Source: Kitasatospora sp. NBC_00458 (GTDB lineage Bacteria; Actinomycetota; Actinomycetes; Streptomycetales; Streptomycetaceae). From it: DNA of 64,000 nt. The position numbers and the translations under genes are program-made. Location of the stretch: assembly GCF_036013975.1 (NCBI RefSeq), contig NZ_CP107904.1, positions 4,403,001 through 4,467,000 of the forward strand. The letters are read 5' to 3'. Positions 8,557 to 18,721 of this stretch are shown one piece after another; position 1 is the stretch's first letter; every line of letters begins with the position of its first letter. The notes under the pieces were generated by a model that did no database searches, had not been told where the DNA came from, and saw nothing but the letters and a program-made list of their open reading frames with translations.

Positions 8557-9666
8557 TCAGTCCGTCACGTCGAACCCCCGCCGGTCGCCCAGCACCCGCA
8601 GGCTCCGCTGTCCGGGGATCCCGTTGGCGTCCGTGCCCGAGTAGCCGAGGCTGCGCTGGAACGCGGCGTACGCCTGCACCGTCCGGGTGCCGAGCGACCC
8701 GTCCACCCAGCGCTGTTCCAGGAACCCCTCGTCGGCGAGCGCCTGTTCGACGATCCGGACCTCGCCGCCGTACGTCTGGTGGCCCTGCTCGGCCCCCGGG
8801 TCGGTGCGCGCCGCCGCCGCCACGTGGGCCGCCGAGACCCGCCGCGGCGAGGGCAGCCGGCCGAGCAGCCGACGCAGCGACCCCTCCCCCGGCACCCCGT
8901 CCGCGTCGGGGCCGGAGTAGCCCAGACTCTGTTGGAAGTCCTGGTAGTTGAGGGTGTCGGCGTCCCGCCAGTCCTGGTCGGGCCCGGACTGGTAGTGCCG
9001 CCCGAAACCCTGCCGGACCAGCGCCTGCCCCACCTCCAGGACCTGCGGCCCGTGCGCTCCGTAGCCGTACTCCAGGCCGTTGACCGTCACCCGGTAGCGG
9101 GCCGGCCCGGTGTCCGCGCGCGGCGGGGGCAGCGGCGCGCCGCCCGAGGCCGCGGCGATGCCGGGCAGCACGACCTCGCGGAACTGCCGCGCCCGGACGT
9201 CCCCGGGGCAGGCCGTCCCGCCGTCCGACCACTCCGGGAACATCCGGTGCACCCCGAACCCCGGCGCGTCCCAGGACGGGCAGACCCGCAGCGGGACGCC
9301 GTGCCGCTGGTGCAGCCAGACCCCGAGCGCGACCAGCGCCCCCACCTGCGCGTCCGTCCACGGGTCGGTGCTCCGGTCGTCGCTGGCCGACTCGATGCTC
9401 ACCGCGCCGGTGCCGTCGGCGCGGCGGTTCGCGTGCATGTTGGCGTCGGCCCGGGTCTCGGTGCCGACGAACTGCCCCACGCTGCCGTCGTACCCGACCC
9501 CGAAGTGCGACTCCAGGTTGGTGGAGTCCCGCCAGTACTCGTACATCCGCCGCGGCGTCCACGGCGCCGCCACACTGTGGAAGATCACCTGCGTCGGCGT
9601 GATCGCCGTCTGCTCGTCCGACTCGGGCTGGAGCTCCATCTTCTCCGCGCCGGGGTACCAGGCCAT
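8557..9666 (-). CDS. N-acetylmuramoyl-L-alanine amidase with two peptidoglycan-binding-like repeats
   Basis: 369 residues. The amidase domain (about 15-190) has VIFHSVAAP and a C-terminal HRMFPEW...ACPGDVRARQF that supply the zinc ligands and CPG motif of Amidase_2/PGRP enzymes. Two C-terminal repeats follow, ending in QQSLGYSGPDADGVPGEGSL and QRSLGYSGTDANGIPGQRSL. This repeat type is common in actinophage endolysins. No signal peptide is visible after ATG 9666, which has GAGGAGAG upstream. It could be a domesticated phage lysin, or be exported by an unrecognised route. Confidence 0.85.
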   Translation of the reverse strand: MAWYPGAEKMELQPESDEQTAITPTQVIFHSVAAPWTPRRMYEYWRDSTNLESHFGVGYDGSVGQFVGTETRADANMHANRRADGTGAVSIESASDDRSTDPWTDAQVGALVALGVWLHQRHGVPLRVCPSWDAPGFGVHRMFPEWSDGGTACPGDVRARQFREVVLPGIAAASGGAPLPPPRADTGPARYRVTVNGLEYGYGAHGPQVLEVGQALVRQGFGRHYQSGPDQDWRDADTLNYQDFQQSLGYSGPDADGVPGEGSLRRLLGRLPSPRRVSAAHVAAAARTDPGAEQGHQTYGGEVRIVEQALADEGFLEQRWVDGSLGTRTVQAYAAFQRSLGYSGTDANGIPGQRSLRVLGDRRGFDVTD

Positions 9667-9828
9667 CCGTCTCTCCTCGCCAGGCCCAGGGCAGTCCGCC
9701 CCTTGCTCCCGGCTAAACGAGACCCACACCCCCACACGAGGACACCTCGTCCCCAAACCCCCCGTTCAGGTGAAACCGGACACTCCGTACCCGTCCCGCC
9801 CCACCTCCACCCGCCCCCGAAAACACCG

Positions 9829-9863
9829 AAGGCGGGTGCCGGCGTGATGCCGGCACCCGCCTT
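9829..9863 (-). terminator. Hairpin terminator after tRNA-Ser
   Basis: A perfect 15-bp stem (9829-9843 with 9849-9863), followed on the minus strand by a T-rich stretch. Confidence 0.8.
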
Positions 9864-9887
9864 GAGCAGGTGGTTTTCTCCAACCAG

Positions 9888-9975
9888 CGGAGAGCGTGGG
9901 ATTCGAACCCACGGTACGGGGTCACCGCACGACAGTTTTCAAGACTGTTCCCTTAGGCCGCTCGGGCAGCTCTCC
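9888..9975 (-). tRNA. tRNA-Ser (anticodon UGA)
   Basis: The minus strand folds as a class II tRNA: acceptor GGAGAGC/GCTCTCC, D-arm with GAGCGGCCTAAGG, anticodon stem ACAGTC...CTGT around TTGAAAA (anticodon TGA), a long variable arm, and T-arm GTGGGTTCGAATCCCAC. CCA is not encoded. Confidence 0.96.
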
Positions 9976-10041
9976 AGGCGGAGGTCAGCCTAACGGGTCC
10001 GGCGGGGTTCGGTGCACCGGGTTTTCGGGGGCGGGCGGGGG

Positions 10042-11880
<1,839 letters not shown>

Positions 11881-12177
11881 GGACGACCTCCATAGCTGAC
11901 AGGACCAACAACCATAGTTTTTCGCACACTCGATTCGATTGCCGTAAGGACCCTTCTGAAGAAGTCATAAGAATCCTTAGCCCGGCCAGACAGAGCCTGC
12001 TGGAAAGCCTCGCCCGGCGGGGCTCCGCGCGCTGCGGCGGCGCACCCGGGAGCGCGGTCGCCCCGCACCCCCGCGACACCTCCGCCGCACCCGTCGGCCC
12101 CCTTCGACCCCCCCGTGCGCGGTCCTCTGGCCTTGGCGTTCTCCGCCCCGCCCGCTAGCCTGTCGCTCCAAACTGAC

Positions 12178-12303
12178 ACGCGGGAGCTTGGACCCACCAG
12201 GCTGAGAGTGCGCCGGTCGACCGTACGCCACGGGATCCGTGGGCGGGGCGTCGAGGGGGCGCAGACCGCCGGAACCTGTCCGGGTAATGCCGGCGTAGGG
12301 AGT
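12178..12303 (+). promoter_or_regulatory. TPP (thi-box) riboswitch
   Basis: The leader of the permease gene carries both conserved TPP aptamer cores: CTGAGAG (12202-12208), and, after a variable P3-type arm, GAACCTG...GGGTAATGCCGGCGTAGGGAG (12272-12302). The ATG follows 8 nt later, so control of translation initiation is likely. Confidence 0.93.
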
Positions 12304-12310
12304 ATCGGCC

Positions 12311-13786
12311 ATGCCGCCTGCTTCGCCATCCTCGTCCCCGGGTGCGCCCTCCTCCGAGGGTCTCCCCCCGTCGTCCGACGCCGGGGGCGCCCTCCCCGGT
12401 TCCCGGACGGCCTCCGCCGGTTCCGCCGGCACCGCCGTCCTGGACCGCCCCGGGGGCCCGGCCGGCGCCCGTGTCGAGGCACCGCTGGTGCTGGACACCG
12501 AGCCGCCGCGCACGCTCCGCTTCCGCGACCACTTCGCGCTCTGGATGAACCTCGGCGTCTCGCTGATCGGCTTCACCACCGCCGCCACCGTGCTCGGCGC
12601 CCCGGGAAGCGAGCTGTCGCTGGCCGCCGCGGTGACCGCGATCGTGGCCGGCACCGTGGTCGGCACCGCGATGCTCGGGGTGGCCGCCCTGATCGGCGCG
12701 CGGACCGGCGCGCCGGCCATGGCCAACCTGCGCGGGCTCTTCGGGACGCGGCTGTCGTACGTGCCGACGGTGCTCAACATCGTCCAGTGCATCGGCTGGG
12801 GCGTGTACGAGCTGCTGGTCATCGCGATGGGCGCGCAGACCGTCGTCGGCACCGAGGGCTACCGCTGGATCTTCGTCGTCCTGGCGGGCGCCGTGACCAC
12901 CGCGCTCACCATCTGGCCGCTCGGCGCGATCGCGGTGCTGCGCCGCTTCGTCGCCGCCGCGGTGGCGGTCGCGATGGTGTACTTCACCGTCCAGCTGGGC
13001 CGCAACGGCGTGTCCGACCCGGGCGCGGGCAACTGGCACGGCTTCCTGAAGGCGACCGACGCGATGATCGCAGTGTCGATCTCCTTCGTGCCGCTGGCCG
13101 CCGACTACACCCGGCACTCGCGCACCCCGCGCTCGGCCTTCTGGGGCAGCTTCTCCGGCTACACCGTGGCGCAGGTCTGGTGCTACGTGCTCGGCCTGTT
13201 CGCGCTGCTCCAGGCGGACGGCGACGCCACCCGGATCTTCGACTCCTTCCTGGGCGTCTGGGCCGGCTGGCTGTTCCTGCTGGTCCTGGTGCTGCGCGAG
13301 ACCGACCAGTCGTTCGCCAACGTGTACTCGACCGCGATGTCGATCCACAACCTGCTGCCGAAGGTCGACCGCCGGGTGCTGACCGGCGGCACCGGGCTGC
13401 TGATCACCGTGCTGGCCCTGCAGATCACCGAGTTCACCGACTCGTACTACGCCTTCCTCGGCCTGATCGGCTCGGTCTTCGTGCCGATGTTCGCGGTGCT
13501 GGCGGTCGACTTCTTCCTCGGCGCCGGGCGGCGCGGCTGGAACCTCTCCGCCGACGCGCCGTCCCGCTGGCTGATGCTGCTGCCGTGGGTGCTCGGCTTC
13601 GCCGTCTACCAGCTGATCGCGCCGACCGCGATCGCCGGCTGGTGGACCGACTTCTGGACCTCCGCGCAGGAGGCGCTGCACTTCACCCCGCAGGAGTGGA
13701 CCTCGGCCTCGCTGTTCGGCTTCCTGGTGCCGGCCCTGGTCACCTGGGCGCTCACCCCGCTCACCCGGGGCGCCGCCGCACGCTGA
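12311..13786 (+). CDS. cytX: NCS1-family permease, probable hydroxymethylpyrimidine transporter (CytX type)
   Basis: 491 residues: a Ser/Pro/Gly-rich N-terminal tail of about 65 residues, then about 12 membrane segments. NCS1 features include FALWMNLGVSLIGFTTAATVLG, ANLRGLFGTRLSYVPTVLNIVQCIGWGVYE and SFVPLAADYTRHSRTP. The TPP riboswitch directly upstream places it in thiamine salvage, most likely importing HMP or a related pyrimidine when thiamine is low. It has a hairpin terminator and stands alone. Confidence 0.9.
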   Translation: MPPASPSSSPGAPSSEGLPPSSDAGGALPGSRTASAGSAGTAVLDRPGGPAGARVEAPLVLDTEPPRTLRFRDHFALWMNLGVSLIGFTTAATVLGAPGSELSLAAAVTAIVAGTVVGTAMLGVAALIGARTGAPAMANLRGLFGTRLSYVPTVLNIVQCIGWGVYELLVIAMGAQTVVGTEGYRWIFVVLAGAVTTALTIWPLGAIAVLRRFVAAAVAVAMVYFTVQLGRNGVSDPGAGNWHGFLKATDAMIAVSISFVPLAADYTRHSRTPRSAFWGSFSGYTVAQVWCYVLGLFALLQADGDATRIFDSFLGVWAGWLFLLVLVLRETDQSFANVYSTAMSIHNLLPKVDRRVLTGGTGLLITVLALQITEFTDSYYAFLGLIGSVFVPMFAVLAVDFFLGAGRRGWNLSADAPSRWLMLLPWVLGFAVYQLIAPTAIAGWWTDFWTSAQEALHFTPQEWTSASLFGFLVPALVTWALTPLTRGAAAR

Positions 13787-13832
13787 CCACCGGGTGTGAC
13801 CACGGCGCGTGACCACGACCGCGACCGTGCCC

Positions 13833-13863
13833 GAAGACGGCCCCACAGGTTGGGGCCGTCTTC
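13833..13863 (+). terminator. Hairpin terminator after the permease
   Basis: A perfect 13-bp stem (13833-13845 with 13851-13863) with a 5-nt loop, just before the next promoter. Confidence 0.85.
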
Positions 13864-13899
13864 GTCTCCGTGTCACTTCCGCGGCCTATCGTGGAGGGC

Positions 13900-14724
13900 G
13901 TGACCAGCCCTGACCTCTCGCCCGCGACGGCACGCACCGCGTCGCCCGTCCAGGTGATCGCCCACCGCGGTTCCTCGCACGCCCTGCCCGAGCACACGCT
14001 CGCCGCCTACCGCCGGGCCCTCTCCGAGGGCGCGGACGCGCTGGAGTGCGACGTCCGGGTGACCGCCGACGGGCAGCTCGTCTGTGTGCACGACCGGCGG
14101 ATCGGCCGGGTGTCGGACGGCCGGGGCACCGTCTCCGCGATGACGCTGGCCGAGCTGGAGGCGCACGACTTCGGCGCCTGGAAGACCGGCCGGCCCAGCG
14201 AGGACCCGGAGCTGCGCGGAGTGCTGCGGCTGGAGAGCCTGCTGGAGCTGGTCAGCGACTGCGGGCGCCCGGTGGACCTCGCGATCGAGACCAAGCACCC
14301 GGTCCGGTTCCGCGGCCGGGTGGAGTCCGAGCTGCTGCGGACGCTGGACCGGTTCGGGATCGGCGGCACCGGGGAGGGCGGGCGGGCGCGGGCCCGGATC
14401 ATGAGCTTCTCCTCACTGGCCCTGGCCCGGGTGGGCGCGGCCGCGCCGGAGTACCCGCGGGTGTTCCTGTTCGAGCGCGGACTGGCGCTGCGCGGGCGGC
14501 TGCGCCCGGGCGCGCCCCTGCCGGGCGGCGCACGGATCGCCGGTCCCGGCATCGAGCTGGTGCGGGCCCGGCCGGGGCTGGTGACCAGGCTGCGCGAGCT
14601 GGGCCACCAGGTGCACGTCTGGACCGTCGACGAGCCGGCCGACGTCGAGCTCTGCCTGGAGCTCGGGGTGTCCGCGATCATCACCAACCGCCCGGCGGAG
14701 GTGCTGGCCCAGCTCGGCCGCTGA
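13900..14724 (+). CDS. Glycerophosphodiester phosphodiesterase
   Basis: 274 residues with the GDPD barrel signatures: IAHRGSSHALPEHTLAAYRRAL, GADALECDVRVTADGQLVCVHD (catalytic His/Glu/Asp), IETKHP, and the C-terminal VHVWTVDEPADVELCLELGVSAIITNRP. It cleaves glycerophosphodiesters to glycerol-3-phosphate and an alcohol. No signal peptide is seen, so it is likely cytoplasmic. GTG 13900 lies 7 nt after TATCGT (13887-13892), which suggests a leaderless message; an in-frame GTG at 13870 is less likely. Confidence 0.93.
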   Translation: MTSPDLSPATARTASPVQVIAHRGSSHALPEHTLAAYRRALSEGADALECDVRVTADGQLVCVHDRRIGRVSDGRGTVSAMTLAELEAHDFGAWKTGRPSEDPELRGVLRLESLLELVSDCGRPVDLAIETKHPVRFRGRVESELLRTLDRFGIGGTGEGGRARARIMSFSSLALARVGAAAPEYPRVFLFERGLALRGRLRPGAPLPGGARIAGPGIELVRARPGLVTRLRELGHQVHVWTVDEPADVELCLELGVSAIITNRPAEVLAQLGR

Positions 14725-15087
14725 CGGGTCCGGCTGCCGACGGGTCCGACCGCTGACGGTCCGGGCTCTGACGGTTCGGGCCGCCGCCGGGTCCGGCCGG
14801 CGACCGGTCCGGCCGCCGCCGGAATAGGTGATCGGGCCGCACGGAACCGTCCGGTGAACCGTTCAACCACCCGGCTCCGTTGATCGTCTTGGTAGGGACT
14901 CAAACCTTCCGGTGGCGATTTCTGACGCAATTACGGCACTTTCACGACGCAGGGTGAGTATCGAATCACCTGTCGCGCACCGTCTGTCGACCGGCTTGAA
15001 ATGTCCGTGCGGGATCGCCGTCCGGTCGTTTCCGACGTATTGCCAAGGGGCATCCATCCCTCGGCATACGCTGAAGGAGGTCCGGGG
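14725..15087. other. Intergenic region with short GC-rich repeats
   Basis: Positions 14725-14822 hold imperfect repeats of GACGGGTCCGG type. 14890-15060 is AT-richer and may hold the promoter of the next gene. No gene is seen. Confidence 0.5.
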
Positions 15088-15732
15088 GTGGCGTTGATGG
15101 TGGCGCGTGAAGTGCCGACTTCATCGACCATGGCAGTGCCGCACGGCCCAGCGAGCGTCGGGGCCGCGCGGCGCCGACTGCGTCGAGATCTGGGTGACCG
15201 GCAGATACCGGAACCGGTCATCGATGATGCTGTTCTGATCCTTTCCGAACTGCTGAGCAACGCGTGTCGTTACGCGCGACCGCTCGGCCCGCTGCCCGCG
15301 CTCGGTCACGGCGCCCGGGCCGAGGTCGTGGAGCCGCTCCTGGTCGGCGTGCCGTCCCGGACCGCCGGGGCGGGCGAGAGCCGGTCCGCGGTCCCGAGCG
15401 GCACCGGCGGCGGCACCGGCGGCGGCAGCGGGGACGGCAACGGCGGCACGGGCGGCAGCGGGGACGACGGGGACGGCGGTGTCCTGGTCCGCTGGCAGAT
15501 GCACGCGGACGGCGTGCTCACCCTGGAGGTGACCGACGGCGGGGCGCAGACCCGGCCGTCGCCGGCCAGTCCGTCGCTGACCTCGCACGGCGGTCGCGGG
15601 CTGGGCATCGTGGACCAGCTGGCCAGCGACTGGGGCGTGCGCGACGCGCCCGGCGAGGTGACGGTGTGGGCGGCCCTGCCCGCCCGGGCCCGCCACGCGA
15701 GGCGGACCGGCGGCGCACCGCGCAGCGCCTGA
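15088..15732 (+). CDS. ATP-binding protein, anti-sigma-factor-like HATPase (RsbW type)
   Basis: 214 residues. The N-box helix ILSELLSNACRYA (about 54-66) and the G1/G2 elements LEVTDGG and GGRGLGIVDQLA form a GHKL ATPase fold like the serine-kinase anti-sigma factors abundant in streptomycetes. A Gly/Asp/Ser-rich insert (about 110-140) separates the halves. GTG 15088 is preceded by AAGGAGG with 7-nt spacing. A target sigma or anti-anti-sigma factor is not adjacent, so its partner is unknown. Confidence 0.85.
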   Translation: MALMVAREVPTSSTMAVPHGPASVGAARRRLRRDLGDRQIPEPVIDDAVLILSELLSNACRYARPLGPLPALGHGARAEVVEPLLVGVPSRTAGAGESRSAVPSGTGGGTGGGSGDGNGGTGGSGDDGDGGVLVRWQMHADGVLTLEVTDGGAQTRPSPASPSLTSHGGRGLGIVDQLASDWGVRDAPGEVTVWAALPARARHARRTGGAPRSA

Positions 15733-16075
15733 GCGACCGCGGCACCCCGGCAGCCGAACGGCACGCACCCGCCGCGACCGCGGCACCCGCCACGCCGCAC
15801 GCCGGCCGACCGGCGGGCGTGCCACTGCCCCCCGCGCACCGGTCCGGCCACCGGGTTCCGGCCACCCGGCCCTCCCGCGCACAGGCACCCGGCGGGCCCC
15901 GAAGCGCCCCGGCACCCCGCCGCACCCCCGCCCGCCCGGCCGTGCCGCACCCCGCCGGACCTGCGACGGCGCCACCCGGCCGAGCGCCCCCGCACCCCGG
16001 CGTGCGCCCACACGCCCGGAGAACGTCAGTAGGCTGCCCGGAGCACAACACCACCGTCCCCGGGAGAGCCGCACC
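15733..16075. other. Low-complexity C-rich gap
   Basis: 340 bp of CCGGC/GCACCC-rich sequence. I see no gene, and only a short candidate ribosome site (GGGAGAG) directly before the next ATG. Confidence 0.5.
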
Positions 16076-17062
16076 ATGGGCAAGAAGGCCGCCAAGAAGG
16101 CGCCGCAGCGCAGCCAGTCCACCACCGCCGTCACGGGTGAGGTCCCCGTGGTCGGGGCCCGCGAGAACTGCCCCTGCGGTTCGGGCCGCCGGTACAAGGC
16201 CTGTCACGGCCGGGAGGCCTCGCACGCGGTGCAGGAGCTGGTGCACCGCCCGTTCGAGGGCCTGTCGGGCGAGGCCGACTGGGTGGCGCTGCGCGAGCTC
16301 GTCCCGGCCGCGACCGTCCCGCTGACGCTGGCCGAGGGCGTGGCCGCCACCGCCAACGGCGAGGTGCCGTCGGTGACGCTGGCGACCGTCCTCCCGCTGG
16401 CCTGGCCGGCGCTGCGCCGCCAGGACGGCTCGATCCTGCTGGGCCTGCAGACCCAGTCGGCCTCCGGCGACCTGAGCCGCGACCTGGCCGACGCCTTGGA
16501 GCTGGCCCTCGCCGCCGAGCCGGGCAGCCCCGTGCCGGCCCGCCGGACCGTTCCGGGCGGCCGACGGCTGCAGGACCTGCTCGACGCGGACGCCCCCTTC
16601 GAGCCGGCCGTGCACACCGGCTTCGAGTTCTGGCTGGAGGACGCCGAGACCGCCACCGGCGAGGTCGCCGCCTCCCTGGAGCGCGCCAACGCCTCGGCCA
16701 TCCCGACCGAGAAGCTCACCGGCGTCGACTCCGCCTACTGGTGCGGCACCCCGGACAAGAACCACCTGCGCTGGGTGATGACCGTGCCGGAGGAGCAGCT
16801 GCTGGACGCGCTGGCCCGGCTGACCGCCGCCGAGCGGTCCTCGCTCGGTCAGGACACCCGCCTGGTCGGCTCGTTCCGCGCGCACGGCCTGACCGTTCCG
16901 GTCTGGGACCTGCCGCTGACGATGACGGCGGCCGACTGCGAGAAGCCGGCCGCCGAGTTCGCCGAGCGCCTCGCCGAGACGCTCGCCGACCCCGCTCCGC
17001 TGACCGCCGAGGAGCGGCGGGCCCGGGCGAACCTGGTGAACCGTCAGGTCACCTTGAACTAA
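16076..17062 (+). CDS. DUF5926 protein with SEC-C zinc motif
   Basis: 328 residues. A Lys-rich start (MGKKAAKKAPQRS) is followed by a SEC-C metal-binding motif, ENCPCGSGRRYKACHG (about 30-45), as at the SecA C-terminus. The remaining 280 residues form an actinobacterial domain (DUF5926) with LVHRPFEGLSGEADWVALRELVPAATVPL and a C-terminal helix. No catalytic motif is evident. The SEC-C motif suggests contact with the ribosome or SecB-like partners. The gene ends at a strong terminator. Confidence 0.9.
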   Translation: MGKKAAKKAPQRSQSTTAVTGEVPVVGARENCPCGSGRRYKACHGREASHAVQELVHRPFEGLSGEADWVALRELVPAATVPLTLAEGVAATANGEVPSVTLATVLPLAWPALRRQDGSILLGLQTQSASGDLSRDLADALELALAAEPGSPVPARRTVPGGRRLQDLLDADAPFEPAVHTGFEFWLEDAETATGEVAASLERANASAIPTEKLTGVDSAYWCGTPDKNHLRWVMTVPEEQLLDALARLTAAERSSLGQDTRLVGSFRAHGLTVPVWDLPLTMTAADCEKPAAEFAERLAETLADPAPLTAEERRARANLVNRQVTLN

Positions 17063-17200
17063 AGGTGTACGGAAGGCGGACGGGCCGCGCGGAGATCCAC
17101 GTGATACGCGTCACATTGTCCGCCGCGACCCGCAATTTCCGGGCTGCGCGGGCGTCTTGGAAATTGGCGCGGGCGCGGATCCTTGTTACTGTCTAAAGAG

Positions 17201-17250
17201 TCCGGTCGCTGGTGCATCCCCCGTCGCCAGCGGCCGGATCTTTTGTTTTT
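17201..17250 (+). terminator. Rho-independent terminator
   Basis: A 12-bp stem (17201-17212 with 17227-17238, one wobble) followed by TCTTTTGTTTTT. It serves the DUF5926 gene. Confidence 0.88.
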
Positions 17251-17288
17251 CCGGACGACACTCCCCGGAACGGGTGGGCCGTGCCCGA

Positions 17289-17942
17289 TCAGTACGTGGA
17301 CCGACCACTGTCCAGCTGGACCGCCGCCGCCACCAACTCGCCCAGCAGCGGCCCGACCTGCGGCAGCCAGACGCCGCCGTCGGCACCCTGACGGGGCGGC
17401 AGCACCCAGCGCACCCGGTCGCCGGCGCCGCCGCCGGGCGGCAGCGGCAGGAAGCCCCCGCTCCCGTGGTAGCGCAACGAGCCCGGCACCCAGGGGAGTT
17501 GGGCCAGCATCTCGCCGAGTGCGTCGAGCGAGTAGGGCGCGACCAGCATCGCGTACCGGCCGGGCATCGCCATCACCGGCCCCAGCGGCAGCCGGAGCGC
17601 GGCGAGGAAGGCGAGCGCCCGGGCCCCGGCCGCCGCCGGCAGGCTGACCGCCGAGACGGTCCTGCCGGTGGCGACCAGCAGCGGGGCGTCCGGACAGCGC
17701 TGCTCCCACCACCAACGCACCATCCGGGCATCGGTGGTGGCCGCGAGCAGCGGCGGGTCGTGCGGGTGCGCGCCGGGCACGGGGCAGTCCGGATCACCGC
17801 AGGAGCACTGACCGCCGACGGCCAGCGTGCCGGGGACGACAGGCCAGCGGTGCTCGGTGGCGGCCGTCAGGGCCGCGGCCAGCCTGGTCGCCCGGGCCGC
17901 CGACCGGCTCCTCGGGTTGTCGCGCATGGGGTTGTCACGCAT
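17289..17942 (-). CDS. Prim-pol-like (bifunctional DNA primase/polymerase N-terminal) protein
   Basis: 217 residues. It resembles stand-alone actinomycete proteins of the PF09250 prim-pol type: HRWPVVPGT, a Cys/His cluster CSCGDPDCPVPGAHPHDP that may bind zinc, WWWEQRCPDAPLLVATGR and PYSLDALGEMLAQLPWVPGSLRYHGSGGFLPLPP. The position after GR, where relatives often read FDVxD/VP, is TVSAVSLPAAAG here, so the catalytic acidic pair looks absent. It may be a binding rather than a polymerising protein. ATG 17942 has AAAGGAA upstream; a second in-frame ATG lies at 17927. Confidence 0.75.
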   Translation of the reverse strand: MRDNPMRDNPRSRSAARATRLAAALTAATEHRWPVVPGTLAVGGQCSCGDPDCPVPGAHPHDPPLLAATTDARMVRWWWEQRCPDAPLLVATGRTVSAVSLPAAAGARALAFLAALRLPLGPVMAMPGRYAMLVAPYSLDALGEMLAQLPWVPGSLRYHGSGGFLPLPPGGGAGDRVRWVLPPRQGADGGVWLPQVGPLLGELVAAAVQLDSGRSTY

Positions 17943-18721
17943 TGGCACCCGTTCCTTTCCGTGACCGCTCGGTTGGCTCCGGACCGCGGGCTCCGGGACC
18001 GGCCCGCCGGCGCGCGTCCGGGAACGCCGCACCGGCCCGGATCCGGGCGGCGGGCAGGGCGAACGGCAGGGTGAACGGCGGTGCGGGCGTGGAGCACGCA
18101 GTGGAGCAGGACGTGAAGGGCCGTGGATTAGAACAGCCCTTGGAACGAGAATCCCGTATGCGACCGGATGGACGCCGCCCGGGCGCGGTTGGTTCCACCG
18201 TACGAGTGAGTCACTTCCGGCCGACCCGGCCAGCGGACGGCGAAAGCATACGATCCGGACGGCCGCCGGACCGTCCTCACGGTTCTGCCCGCTCCCCGGT
18301 TGCTCCATGCCCGGACGGCGGGGCCGTCGCGCTCGGGAGACGGGACGGTCACACCCCGTCGCGCCCACGGGCGGGGCGGGGCGGGGCGCCGGGAGCGCGA
18401 CCGGGCGAGGACCGGACCGCGACCGGACCGCGACCGGACCGCGACCCGCTGGCGCCCCGGGGCGAAAGACCGGCGCGCGCACGAACCGAACACGCCCCCA
18501 GGCCGGGCCCGGGAGCACGGCGAACCGGCCACCAGCCTTGTCATGGCTCTGGACATGCCCCGAATGGCCTGTGTAGAAGTGGTGGCATTGCTGTCGATCA
18601 ATGACGAGTAGTAGCGAATCGAGGCGAAACGCGCCCTTTCGGCCGTGATCGCTCCAAACGGCCGTACATGGGGGTTCCGCATGATCCGCGTGACACGTAC
18701 CACCGCGTCAGGAGTGGCGGC
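17943..18721. other. Long intergenic region between divergent genes
   Basis: 780 bp. It contains three 11-bp GACCGGACCGC repeats (18410-18442) and an AT-richer block (18540-18720) likely to hold the promoter of the phosphatase-like gene. No gene with a credible ribosome site was found. Confidence 0.5.
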
